Assembly (NCBI RefSeq): GCF_018860425.1
Contig: NZ_JAHKPI010000015.1
Location: 186,001-250,000, forward strand
Reading direction: 5' to 3'
Origin: Marinobacter sp. F3R08
GTDB taxonomy: Bacteria > Pseudomonadota > Gammaproteobacteria > Pseudomonadales > Oleiphilaceae
Length of the DNA stretch: 64,000 bases
Below, piece by piece: positions 1 through 8,054 of this stretch (within the stretch, counting starts at the first letter, position 1; every line of letters starts with the position of its first letter). The position numbers and the translations under genes were made by a program. The notes beneath the pieces were generated by a model. The model did no database searches, had not been told where the DNA came from, and worked only from the letters and a program-made list of their open reading frames with translations.

Positions 1-100
1 TCCGGCTAATGACCACAGCTTCCGTGGTGCTACCAGAAATATCAACTATGTGGGCTACTGCTTAGCAAAATAGCAAATTCTGATGAATTTGCCTGTCAAC
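1..100. other. Window-edge non-coding stretch with a small hairpin
   Basis: No convincing gene end is visible here. Positions 73-92 form a perfect 8-bp stem (GCAAATTC/GAATTTGC) with a TGAT loop, lying just beyond the stop codon of the minus-strand ygfZ. Read on the minus strand it is followed by a partly T-rich stretch, so it may act as a weak terminator for the nadB-sdhE-ygfX-ygfZ run. The stem is AT-rich, so this is tentative. Confidence 0.35.
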
Positions 101-1096
101 TTATGTATCTGATTGTGCGCTTTTTTCCCTTTCAGGTACGGAGTAAGGCAGTGGTATTGGCACCAGTACAGCCTCGGGCATGTCTTTTGGATGCAAGGGG
201 GATTGGGCTGCATCGTGGCGCACGACCGCGAGCAATTCAACGCTGCCATCGCTGTATTCAACCGCGTTTACCACTTCTCCCATGGACCGCTCGTCAGATA
301 ACAGTGCGCTCCCGGGAGAGGGCACGTTTGCTGCCCGTTCAATACGAAAGCGGAAAAGACTTTTTTTCAGTTGCCCGAGAAAATGCATCCGGGCAATCAC
401 TTCCTGTCCTGTGTAGCATCCCTTCCTGAAATGTACACCACCGAGATGTTGCCAGTTCAACATCTGGGGTACGAAAGACTCCTGCGTGGCGGGTGTGAGG
501 CGGGCAACCCCGGCCGCAATCTCGGATGCCTGCCAGTCCGCCAAAGCTATCTGGGCATTGGCAGATAGTGCTGGTTTGCTCTCGGCAGTCCGCCAGAATT
601 CAAAGCGGGCCGTTCCCTCGGCTGTCGATTGTGTTTTCACCAGGACGCCGTCACTCAGCCGGGTTGATTTGCCCGGGTCCGTCAGAGTGTCCAGAGATTC
701 ATCGGCAAGGGTTTCGGCCAACCCGGTACCCAGAATGCCCAGAATCCTGGCTTCCGTGACACGCTCCATGGTGGTTCCACGAAACAGCATCAGGTATTTG
801 CGTAAGTGGTTGATGGTGTCGTCAGCAAGCTCCGAAGGAAGGTCCATCAGGATATCGTCTCCGAACCGGACCATGCGGGTGAGGCAGTAGGCGCGACCCT
901 TGGGGGTCGCCGCTGCAGCTCTTGGAGAGTAGCCGGAGACTACTTCATCCAGATTCTGGCTGAACTGGCCCTGGAGAAATTTGTCGGTGCCAGGGCCGCT
1001 GATGCGCACAATCACCCGGTCGTTCAGGACTGCCCAGCCGTCGGTCGGCAGGGGGTAGTCTGCAACCGCTGATACAGGCGTGTTTAAGTCGGTCAT
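101..1096 (-). CDS. ygfZ: YgfZ-family folate-binding Fe-S cluster maturation protein
   Basis: 331 residues, related to the glycine cleavage T-protein (GcvT) fold. The family's signature motif KGCYTGQE is present at residues 225-232 with its conserved cysteine. YgfZ proteins bind tetrahydrofolate and support a subset of Fe-S enzymes, including the tRNA-modifying enzyme MiaB, in the cytoplasm. A GGAG ribosome-binding site sits about 8 bases before the ATG, which supports this start. It is the last gene of the minus-strand run nadB-sdhE-ygfX-ygfZ, 21 bases after ygfX. Family assignment is firm; the exact client proteins are not deducible. Confidence 0.93.
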   Translation of the reverse strand: MTDLNTPVSAVADYPLPTDGWAVLNDRVIVRISGPGTDKFLQGQFSQNLDEVVSGYSPRAAAATPKGRAYCLTRMVRFGDDILMDLPSELADDTINHLRKYLMLFRGTTMERVTEARILGILGTGLAETLADESLDTLTDPGKSTRLSDGVLVKTQSTAEGTARFEFWRTAESKPALSANAQIALADWQASEIAAGVARLTPATQESFVPQMLNWQHLGGVHFRKGCYTGQEVIARMHFLGQLKKSLFRFRIERAANVPSPGSALLSDERSMGEVVNAVEYSDGSVELLAVVRHDAAQSPLHPKDMPEAVLVPIPLPYSVPEREKSAQSDT

Positions 1097-1117
1097 GGCG
1101 TGCTCCAGGATAGTGAA

Positions 1118-1582
1118 TCAGGTGACTGAGTGCCCGGATCGGCTCAGTCTGAGCCAGACTCTCAGGCGCCGGAACTCTTCTGGCGGAACGTTCCCTGGCC
1201 CGCCTGGTGACGGTGCCAGCAGTATCGTGGTGTAAGAACGGATGTTGGTGTCGGCTGTCCGAAGTTTCAAGACTGCCAGCCCAGACCAGATTCGACTGGA
1301 AGCCAGCGGAATAACGTGAATCTGCCTGTTGTCCGGGGTTTTGGCGTACATCTTACCGTGTTCAATCAGAAGGCCATTCAATGCGCCGTTGCCCAGAAGT
1401 AATCCGTTGGACCGATACTGAAACGTCGCGCCACACAGTGCAATGGGTGCTGCAATGAGTAGCCAGATTTTACCGGCCATTGCCGCGACTGCCAGAAAGG
1501 CCAGCAGCAACAGCCAGGGAAACACCGCCAGAATGCCGACCAGCGGAGAGGGGGCTAGCGCCAGCTCAATCCGGTTGGACAC
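1118..1582 (-). CDS. ygfX: YgfX-like small inner-membrane protein
   Basis: 154 residues starting with GTG, overlapping the end of sdhE by 17 bases. The N-terminal third holds two closely spaced hydrophobic segments (about residues 14-52), followed by a basic soluble tail; this is the layout of E. coli YgfX. The overlap with sdhE also matches the E. coli sdhE-ygfX arrangement. In E. coli the pair has been called a toxin-antitoxin system (CptAB), but SdhE is now known as a flavinylation factor, so the role of YgfX is unsettled. Sequence similarity in this family is low, so the name rests largely on context and topology. Confidence 0.75.
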   Translation of the reverse strand: MSNRIELALAPSPLVGILAVFPWLLLLAFLAVAAMAGKIWLLIAAPIALCGATFQYRSNGLLLGNGALNGLLIEHGKMYAKTPDNRQIHVIPLASSRIWSGLAVLKLRTADTNIRSYTTILLAPSPGGPGNVPPEEFRRLRVWLRLSRSGHSVT

Positions 1583-1838
1583 GTTTGAGGATGATGTCGA
1601 CCATGCGTTGAAGATCCGGGTCTTGCGGGCGACTGCGCTGCATGAACCATTCGAACATGTCGTTATCTTCGCAGCTCAGCAGTTTCTTGTAGCGGGCCTG
1701 ATCCTCGGCGCCAAGGTCGCGATAGGCTTGCTCAACGAAAGGTATCAGGAGGTTGTCCAGTTCAAGCATGCCGCGACGGCTGTGCCACCACAGGCGGTTG
1801 AATTCGGCTTTTTCGGACGATGCGGCTGTCTCTGACAT
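1566..1838 (-). CDS. sdhE: FAD assembly factor SdhE
   Basis: 90 residues from the ATG at 1838; a longer in-frame extension upstream lacks family resemblance, so it is not used. The conserved RGxxE motif (RGMLE, residues 22-26), needed for interaction with flavoproteins, is intact. SdhE helps attach FAD covalently to the succinate dehydrogenase and fumarate reductase flavoprotein subunits. It lies 40 bases downstream of nadB, whose product is a flavoprotein of the same superfamily although its FAD is non-covalent. Translation is probably coupled to ygfX through the 17-base overlap. Confidence 0.93.
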   Translation of the reverse strand: MSETAASSEKAEFNRLWWHSRRGMLELDNLLIPFVEQAYRDLGAEDQARYKKLLSCEDNDMFEWFMQRSRPQDPDLQRMVDIILKRVQPD

Positions 1839-1878
1839 AATGTTTACCATCGAATCGTGTGTAACAGTTGGCGTTGTT

Positions 1879-3504
1879 TCAGGGCGCAAGCGTTCTGTAG
1901 GTTGTGGGAACCAGTACGGTATCACGGACCTCATTGAGCAGTCCCGGATAATCCAGCGTGTAGTGCAGCCCGCGGCTTTCCTTGCGTTGTAATGCTGAAC
2001 AGATAATCAGGTCGGATACGGTCACCAGGTTTCGGAGTTCAAGCAGGTCGTTGGTTACCCGATAATTGCTATAGAACTCACCAATCTCTGCGGACAGCAG
2101 ATCAACCCGGTGCTTGGCCCGCTGAAGCCGCTTGCTGGTTCGTACAATGCCTACGTAGTCCCACATGAAATGTCTCAGTTCATCCCAGTTGTGGGAGATA
2201 ACAACGTCTTCATCCGAATCCCGAACCTGGCTTTCGTCCCAGTCAGGGGCCTCCGGCGGAGGCGGAATGTCCGCTTCCCGGCGGGTAATATCCGCGGCAG
2301 CAGCACGACCATACACTAAACACTCGAGCAGGGAGTTACTGGCCATGCGATTGGCTCCGTGGAGCCCGGTGAAGGCGGCTTCGCCCACGGCATAAAGCTG
2401 GTTTATGTCGGTTCGGGCGCGTTCGTCGCTGAGGATGCCGCCGCAGGTGTAGTGAGCGGCAGGAACGACCGGAATGGGTTCACGGGTGATGTCTATCCCG
2501 AACCCCAGGCATTTTTCGTAGATAGTCGGGAAGTGGTGCTTTATGAAGTCGGCAGGTTTGTGGCTGATGTCGAGGTACAGATGATCAGCCCCCAGCCGCT
2601 TCATCTCATGGTCAATCGCCCGGGCAACAATGTCTCTGGGTGCCAGTTCACCGCGTTCATCGAAACGGTCCATGAATCTGGAGCCATCCGGCAGTTTCAG
2701 CAGCCCTCCCTCGCCCCGAACTGCTTCAGTAATCAGAAACGACTTCGCGTGTGGATGGTAGAGGCACGTTGGATGGAACTGGTTGAACTCCATGTTCGCC
2801 ACCCGGCAGCCTGCCCGCCAGGCCATAGCGATACCATCTCCAGACGCCCCGTCCGGATTGGTTGTATAGCGGTAAGCCTTGGAGGCACCGCCAGTGGCAA
2901 TGACTGTGAATCTTGCCCGGAACAGCTCTACGTGATTGTCTTCAAGGTTCAGTATGTATGCGCCAACGCACCGGTTACCGGGCAGGGAAAGCTTGCGGTT
3001 CGTAATCAGATCGACTGCAACCCGGCCGGACATAAGTTCAATATTGGGTCTGGCCTGGGCCTGCGACGTCAGAGTGGTTGAAACCGCATGTCCGGTAGCA
3101 TCCGCTGCGTGAATGATCCTTCGATGACTGTGCCCGCCTTCCCGGGTCAGGTGGTAGTGGGCGTCCTGATCCCTGGTGAAATCAACACCGGAATCGATCA
3201 GCCAGTCGATGCTTTCCTTGCCATGTTCCACGGTAAACCGAACTGCGTCCTCGTGGCACAGGCCTGCGCCGGCGTTGAGGGTGTCGGTGATGTGGTGCTC
3301 GGTCGAGTCCTGATTATCAAGAACCGCCGCGATTCCGCCCTGCGCCCAGAGTGTGGCTCCGCTGCTGATCTGGGCTTTGCTCACCACACATACTTTCAGA
3401 TGCGCTGGCAGATTGAGAGCGACGGTGAGGCCGGCAGCACCACTGCCGATAATAAGAACGTCGTATTCGTAAGGCTGTGGCATTGGTTCGTTATCGCAGG
3501 CCAT
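1879..3504 (-). CDS. nadB: L-aspartate oxidase
   Basis: 541 residues, normal for NadB. It oxidises L-aspartate to iminoaspartate with FAD, the first step of de novo NAD synthesis. The FAD-binding dinucleotide motif GSGAAG is near residues 20-25. Family blocks typical of the succinate dehydrogenase/fumarate reductase flavoprotein superfamily follow, including a GGIAAV segment and the [18 protein letters not shown] region near the C-terminus. An alternative ATG at 3483 would remove seven residues. It heads the minus-strand flavin cluster and is divergent from algU, the same order as in Pseudomonas. Confidence 0.96.
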   Translation of the reverse strand: MACDNEPMPQPYEYDVLIIGSGAAGLTVALNLPAHLKVCVVSKAQISSGATLWAQGGIAAVLDNQDSTEHHITDTLNAGAGLCHEDAVRFTVEHGKESIDWLIDSGVDFTRDQDAHYHLTREGGHSHRRIIHAADATGHAVSTTLTSQAQARPNIELMSGRVAVDLITNRKLSLPGNRCVGAYILNLEDNHVELFRARFTVIATGGASKAYRYTTNPDGASGDGIAMAWRAGCRVANMEFNQFHPTCLYHPHAKSFLITEAVRGEGGLLKLPDGSRFMDRFDERGELAPRDIVARAIDHEMKRLGADHLYLDISHKPADFIKHHFPTIYEKCLGFGIDITREPIPVVPAAHYTCGGILSDERARTDINQLYAVGEAAFTGLHGANRMASNSLLECLVYGRAAAADITRREADIPPPPEAPDWDESQVRDSDEDVVISHNWDELRHFMWDYVGIVRTSKRLQRAKHRVDLLSAEIGEFYSNYRVTNDLLELRNLVTVSDLIICSALQRKESRGLHYTLDYPGLLNEVRDTVLVPTTYRTLAP

Positions 3505-3520
3505 AATGTGGACGTGTATT

Positions 3521-3547
3521 GAACTAAACTTTACGCTTGCTGTCTAT
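3521..3547 (+). promoter_or_regulatory. Candidate AlgU/RpoE-type (ECF sigma-E) promoter for the algU operon
   Basis: GAACTA at 3521-3526 and GTCTAT at 3542-3547 are separated by 15 bases. This is close to the sigma-E/AlgU consensus (GAACTT, 16-17 bases, TCTAA/TCTGA). It lies about 70 bases before the first possible start of algU and 140 before the preferred one. AlgU-family sigma factors commonly drive their own operon, so location and sequence agree. No transcription data are available here. Confidence 0.6.
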
Positions 3548-3685
3548 TTGGCCTGACAGGGTGAGCCGCCGGGCAGGTGGCCAAACCCGTTTCATGAACG
3601 GACGCCGGATAGCACAATGACGCAGCGAAACTTGGTACAGGCCCGACAGCTGGCCATTAAATCAGGGAACCCCGGCAACCAGTCC

Positions 3686-4303
3686 ATGACTCCTGAGACA
3701 GAGAAACGACAGGGCGATCATTCCGACAGCCAGACGGATCTTCAGCTGATCCGTAAGGTGCGTAATGGCGATCGTGCCGCATTTGATCTGCTGGTGGTCA
3801 AATATCAATCCAGGGTCGCGTCGATTATTAGCCGTTACGTCTACGACAGTCAGGAAGTCATGGATCTGACTCAGGAAACCTTCGTTAAAGCGTTCAGGGC
3901 GATCGAACGGTTCCGGGGAGACAGTGCCTTTTATACCTGGCTGTACCGGATCGCGGTGAATACCGCCAAGAATTACCTTGAATCCCGGGGGCGGCGGCCT
4001 CAAGGCAGTGCTGATTCTGCGGAAGCGGAAAACTTCGAAGAAGGCTCCCGGCTTCGGGACACCGCTTCGCCCGAACGACTTCTGCAAAGGGAGCAGCTCC
4101 AGAAAGAGCTGAACAGGGCCATAGCCCAGCTCCCGGAGGAGTTACGCTCAGCCTTTCTTCTCCGTGAATATGATGGCCTTAGCTATGAGGATATTGCCGG
4201 GATACTGGAGTGTCCGATCGGTACCGTCCGTTCACGAATTTTCAGGGCAAGGGATGCGGTTGACCGACATCTCGGGCCTTTGCTCAACCACTCGGTGACG
4301 TAA
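3686..4303 (+). CDS. algU: ECF RNA polymerase sigma factor AlgU/RpoE
   Basis: 205 residues from the ATG at 3686; an in-frame ATG at 3617 would add 23 residues that lack family resemblance. Region 2 (core binding and -10 recognition; DLTQETFVKAFRAI and the GDSAFYTWLYRIAVNTAKN block) and region 4 (helix-turn-helix; YEDIAGILECPIGTVRSRIFRA) are both complete. AlgU directs RNA polymerase to envelope-stress genes and, in pseudomonads, to exopolysaccharide genes. It is followed by its anti-sigma factor gene mucA after 15 bases, then by mucB, rseC and mucD. A consensus-like promoter for the same sigma factor is upstream. Confidence 0.96.
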   Translation: MTPETEKRQGDHSDSQTDLQLIRKVRNGDRAAFDLLVVKYQSRVASIISRYVYDSQEVMDLTQETFVKAFRAIERFRGDSAFYTWLYRIAVNTAKNYLESRGRRPQGSADSAEAENFEEGSRLRDTASPERLLQREQLQKELNRAIAQLPEELRSAFLLREYDGLSYEDIAGILECPIGTVRSRIFRARDAVDRHLGPLLNHSVT

Positions 4304-4318
4304 TTGAGGTTGCATCCC

Positions 4319-4885
4319 ATGGATGATCGTCTCAGAGAAACATTGTCTGCCATGATGGACGACGAAGCTGATGAACTGTCAGTGCGTCGACTGTTGTCAC
4401 ATGATCGCCAGGACGAACTCCGGGCACAGTGGCAGCGATGGCAGGACGTGCGGGACCTTTTGCATGATGGCCACTCTCCGGCCCATGGAATGGACGTCAG
4501 TGTTGCCGTCCGTGAAGAGCTTGATGGGCGAGATTCCGCCGCGCTCGGGGCAACGCTTGCGGGTCGGGACAGCAAGGCACGCGGATGGCACTGGCCAGCG
4601 GCTGCCATGGTGGCGATGGCATTGCTGGTAGGATTCGGGGCTGGTGCCGGCTGGGACTCCTCCGGCACCGGACCTGCTCAGCCCCTTGCAGCCGCTGCAC
4701 CGGAGGCGCCGGCGCCGGCTCCGGATCAGCCAGTCCGGGAGGTTGCCTTGCAGGGACTCGATGAAGAACAGTGGGAATATATGAGCCGTTACCTGCTGGA
4801 ACATGCGCAACACAACAGTGTTGGTGCCGGGCGAGGTGCCGTCGGGTATGCCCGCCTGGTCAGCGCCAATGGTCCCGGTTACTGA
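4319..4885 (+). CDS. mucA: Anti-sigma factor MucA/RseA
   Basis: 188 residues from the ATG at 4319, with a GAGGT ribosome-binding site just upstream. The N-terminal domain (residues 1-75, beginning MDDRLRETLSAMMDDEADEL) is the cytoplasmic sigma-binding part. One transmembrane segment follows at about 92-112, then an Ala/Pro-rich periplasmic linker and a conserved C-terminal block (EHAQHNSVGAGRGAVGYARLVS region) like that of MucA. MucA holds AlgU inactive until regulated proteolysis releases it. The periplasmic tail is the part shielded by MucB. Nothing suggests truncation of the mucA22 type. Confidence 0.94.
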   Translation: MDDRLRETLSAMMDDEADELSVRRLLSHDRQDELRAQWQRWQDVRDLLHDGHSPAHGMDVSVAVREELDGRDSAALGATLAGRDSKARGWHWPAAAMVAMALLVGFGAGAGWDSSGTGPAQPLAAAAPEAPAPAPDQPVREVALQGLDEEQWEYMSRYLLEHAQHNSVGAGRGAVGYARLVSANGPGY

Positions 4886-4906
4886 CATCCTGGAGTGAAT
4901 GTAATC

Positions 4907-5923
4907 ATGTATCAGGCTCTCATCGCTGTGTTTCGATGTCGTGTACTGTCAGTCTTGATGTGTCTGGTGCTCGCCCTTGCCGGCTCCGTGCCGGTTCTGG
5001 CCGACGATGAGGCATCCGCCTGGCTGAAAAGGCTCGGACCTGCACTGAATATGACCTCTTATCGGGGCGTGTTCGTGTATGCCCGCGGAGAACGTGTGCA
5101 TTCCATGCAGATTGCCCATCGCTATATCGATGGCGCGGTTGAAGAGAGGCTGGTGTTGCAGGACGGCGGTACCGGCGAAATCGTTCGCAAGGGCATGAAT
5201 GTTGTCTGCGTTCTTCCTGAAACAGGCCGCGTGCAACTCAATCAGGTTATTCCCTCTGGCCCCTTTGCCGAAGCGTTTACCAGTCAGCTTGTGCCGGTGA
5301 ACCGTTGGTATCAGGCTGAAATGAAAGGAGAGGACCGGGTCGCAGGATATGATGTCGTTTCGGTGGCGTTGAGTGCCAAAGATCCCTATCGCTACAGTCA
5401 TCAGCTTTGGCTGGAGAAGTCCACGGGGCTTCTGGTAAAGAGTCATGTGCGGAATTCTGAGGGTGATGTGCTCGAGCAGTTTCAATATACCAGTCTGTAC
5501 ATAGGCGAAGAGATCCCGGATAGCGAATTTGAAATACGTACTCAGGGGCGGGAGATCTCCAGAACGCTCGACGAAACTGCATCTACGGAATCCGTGGTTC
5601 AGCGAATGAACGGGTGGCAGTTAGGCTGGCGGCCTGAAGGATTCGTTCCGGCCGCGGCTCCCCGATCTGGCAAGGGTCAGGCAGTTGCTTTCTCTGATGG
5701 CCTGGCGGCTTTCTCTGTGTTCGTTGAACCGGCCGGCCCGGTAACAATGCCCACAGGTGCCTCTCTTATCGGTGCCACCACGGTTTACATGCGCCAGGTG
5801 AAGGAAGGTGAGAATGTCTTTCTGGTCACCGTCGTGGGTGAACTGCCTCCGCAGACAGCCCGTCAGGTTGCCGAGTCTGTCCGTATTGAAGATTCATTGG
5901 CTCTGGGTGCCGGCGGGTCATGA
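4907..5923 (+). CDS. mucB: Periplasmic sigma-E regulator MucB/RseB
   Basis: 338 residues from the ATG at 4907; the GTG at 4895 overlaps the GGAG ribosome-binding site and is unlikely. The N-terminus has a hydrophobic signal peptide ending near the Ala-rich LVLALAGSVPVLA stretch, so the mature protein is periplasmic. The remainder matches the two-domain MucB/RseB family (LolA-like N-terminal domain and smaller C-terminal domain). It binds the periplasmic part of MucA and protects it from cleavage until lipid or LPS signals displace it. It shares a 4-base ATGA overlap with rseC. Confidence 0.94.
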   Translation: MYQALIAVFRCRVLSVLMCLVLALAGSVPVLADDEASAWLKRLGPALNMTSYRGVFVYARGERVHSMQIAHRYIDGAVEERLVLQDGGTGEIVRKGMNVVCVLPETGRVQLNQVIPSGPFAEAFTSQLVPVNRWYQAEMKGEDRVAGYDVVSVALSAKDPYRYSHQLWLEKSTGLLVKSHVRNSEGDVLEQFQYTSLYIGEEIPDSEFEIRTQGREISRTLDETASTESVVQRMNGWQLGWRPEGFVPAAAPRSGKGQAVAFSDGLAAFSVFVEPAGPVTMPTGASLIGATTVYMRQVKEGENVFLVTVVGELPPQTARQVAESVRIEDSLALGAGGS

Positions 5924-6369
5924 TTACCGAAACTGGACGAGTTGTTGCCCTGAGAGGCGACCGGGCCTGGGTGCAAACGATTCGAACCAGCGCCTGTCAG
6001 AGTTGTTCAGCCCGGACAGGCTGCGGTCAGAAAGTCCTGGCTGCAGCTTCTGGCGGGCGTGCGAATCAGATACTTGTGTCCAATTCTGTGAATGCCCGGG
6101 TCGGAGACGAGGTCACCATCGGTATCGATGATCAGGCGTTGTTGGGTGCTTCTTTCCTGGTCTACGCGGTACCGCTGCTCCTGATGGTCGCTGCGAGTGT
6201 TATCGGGCATCAGGTGTCCGGTGGGCATGATGGAGTGTCGATGCTTGCGGCGATCGTTGGCCTTGGGTTGGGCTTTGTTGCGGGGCGGCATCTGCAACGC
6301 GCTGGCGATGTTGATTATGAACCCCGTCTGGTTCGGATAAACCGCATTGATTCTGAAAGCTGTCTCTGA
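5920..6369 (+). CDS. rseC: RseC/MucC family membrane protein
   Basis: 149 residues. A cysteine cluster near the N-terminus (CQSCSARTGCG, about residues 25-35) and two hydrophobic segments (about 78-95 and 103-120) define the RseC/MucC family. In E. coli RseC takes part in SoxR reduction and modulates the sigma-E pathway; the cysteines suggest redox or metal chemistry. Translation starts inside the mucB stop (ATGA), so the two are probably coupled. The biochemical role here is inferred from the family only. Confidence 0.92.
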   Translation: MITETGRVVALRGDRAWVQTIRTSACQSCSARTGCGQKVLAAASGGRANQILVSNSVNARVGDEVTIGIDDQALLGASFLVYAVPLLLMVAASVIGHQVSGGHDGVSMLAAIVGLGLGFVAGRHLQRAGDVDYEPRLVRINRIDSESCL

Positions 6370-6449
6370 ACCCTACGCTTTTGTAAGTTGAAAATTGGTG
6401 GGGCGAGACCAAAAATACGCCGAGGTGTTTGAACTGCAGGGGGTACATC

Positions 6450-7928
6450 ATGTCGAGTGCAACACACGTTGCCCAATCGTCACGGAGCTTTATACCCGGA
6501 AGGATGCCGGCCACTTTTCTGATCATATTATCCGCCATCCTCTTGGTGGTCTGGAGTCAGGCCAGTACGGCCCGAAATTTGCCCGATTTTACTGAGCTGG
6601 TTGAGGACAACGCCGACGCGGTGGTGAATATCAGCACCACGACCGAATCCAGGCGCAGCTATTCCCGTTCTCCCGGGATGCCCTTTGATGAGCGGCAGCT
6701 GGAACAGCTCCCCGAGTTTTTTCAGGATTTTTTCCGCGGCCCCCAGTCTCCGTTTGGCAGTGGTCCGCAGGGAGCGCAACCGGTTCGCTCCATGGGATCC
6801 GGGTTTATCGTATCCTCGGATGGATACGTACTGACCAATAATCATGTGGTTGAGGGTGCTGATGAGATTATTGTGCGCCTGAACGATCGACGCGAGCTGC
6901 CGGCAACGCTGGTCGGAACAGATCCCCGTTCGGACATGGCGGTACTGAAAATTGAAAACGGAGATGACCTGCCGGTGGTAAAGGTTGGTCGTTCCGGGGA
7001 TCTTAAGGTGGGCGAATGGGTTTTTGCGATTGGCTCGCCATTCGGGTTCGATTACACGGTTACGGCGGGGATTGTCAGCGCACTTGGGCGTTCGCTGCCC
7101 TCGGAAAACTACGTGCCATTCATTCAGACCGACGTGGCCATTAACCCTGGTAACTCCGGTGGTCCCCTGTTCAACCTCGAAGGGGAAGTGGTTGGTATCA
7201 ATTCTCAGATTTACACGCGCTCTGGCGGCTTCATGGGGGTCTCTTTCGCCATTCCCATTGACGATGCCATGAACGTATTCCGCCAGTTGCGCGACAAAGG
7301 TTCGGTTTCCCGCGGTTGGCTCGGCGTGTTGATCCAGGAAGTGAATCGCGACCTGGCCGAGTCCTTCGGTCTCAAGCGGCCACGTGGCGCGTTGATCGCC
7401 GAAGTGATGTCGGACTCACCGGCGCAGAAGGCCGGTCTGCAGGCAGGGGATATCGTTTTGAGCTATGACGGTGACGATGTTCAGCGTTCTTCAGACTTGC
7501 CGCCCATGGTGGGTCGCACACCAGTGGGCGAAACCGCCGAACTCCGAGTGCTCCGGGGCGGAGAGGAAATCGATCTCGATGTTGAGATCGGCCGGCTGCC
7601 TGAAGAAGGAAGCCAGCAAGCAGCTGCACCTTCTGGTGACGGTGGCGGCCCTCAATCTGCGCCGCTGGGCATGGTGGTCGAGCCATTGCCAGAGGATATG
7701 GCAGACTCCATGGGTGTTGACGGGGGTGTTCTGGTCAATAGTGTTGCCCGAGGGGCTGCGTCTGAAGCCGGTATACGGGCTGGCGACGTGATCACTGAAA
7801 TTAACCGCGAGAGAGTAACCTCGGTTCAGGAGTTTCGCGAAGTCGTGGGGTCGCTTCCTGAGAGCAAAGTGGTCTCTGTTCGGGTTATTCGTCAAGGTCG
7901 GGCCCTGTATTTGGTCATGAAACCCTGA
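6450..7928 (+). CDS. mucD: DegP/MucD-type periplasmic serine endoprotease
   Basis: 492 residues from the ATG at 6450, which has a GCAGGGGG ribosome-binding site; the upstream TTG is not needed. A signal sequence occupies about residues 19-41. The trypsin-like triad is complete: His132 (NNHVVEG), Asp162 (DPRSDMAVL) and Ser236 (GNSGGPLF). Two PDZ domains follow in the C-terminal half, separated by a Gly/Ser-rich linker. The enzyme degrades misfolded periplasmic proteins, and MucD restrains AlgU activation. It closes the algU operon, with a strong terminator after it. Confidence 0.95.
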   Translation: MSSATHVAQSSRSFIPGRMPATFLIILSAILLVVWSQASTARNLPDFTELVEDNADAVVNISTTTESRRSYSRSPGMPFDERQLEQLPEFFQDFFRGPQSPFGSGPQGAQPVRSMGSGFIVSSDGYVLTNNHVVEGADEIIVRLNDRRELPATLVGTDPRSDMAVLKIENGDDLPVVKVGRSGDLKVGEWVFAIGSPFGFDYTVTAGIVSALGRSLPSENYVPFIQTDVAINPGNSGGPLFNLEGEVVGINSQIYTRSGGFMGVSFAIPIDDAMNVFRQLRDKGSVSRGWLGVLIQEVNRDLAESFGLKRPRGALIAEVMSDSPAQKAGLQAGDIVLSYDGDDVQRSSDLPPMVGRTPVGETAELRVLRGGEEIDLDVEIGRLPEEGSQQAAAPSGDGGGPQSAPLGMVVEPLPEDMADSMGVDGGVLVNSVARGAASEAGIRAGDVITEINRERVTSVQEFREVVGSLPESKVVSVRVIRQGRALYLVMKP

Positions 7929-7962
7929 CTGGCCCAGATCCGCTGAATTGACATTGGATTTC

Positions 7963-8006
7963 AAAGCCCTCCCGGGTGCCGGAAACGACACCCGGGAGGG
8001 CTTTTG
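7963..8006 (+). terminator. Strong rho-independent terminator after mucD
   Basis: A near-perfect 16-bp stem (AAAGCCCTCCCGGGTG pairing with CACCCGGGAGGGCTTT) has a 10-base loop and ends in a short T run. It lies 35 bases after the mucD stop and marks the end of the envelope-stress operon. Confidence 0.92.
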
Positions 8007-8054
8007 TTATACTGGGCGTTCCAAAAACACGTGGTCGGGAAATGGATCAGTCCC

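Noticed and set aside
1118..1838. YgfX and SdhE as a toxin-antitoxin pair (CptAB)
   Set aside because: SdhE has a well-supported flavinylation role and the RGxxE motif is intact; the toxin-antitoxin idea is not needed to explain the pair.
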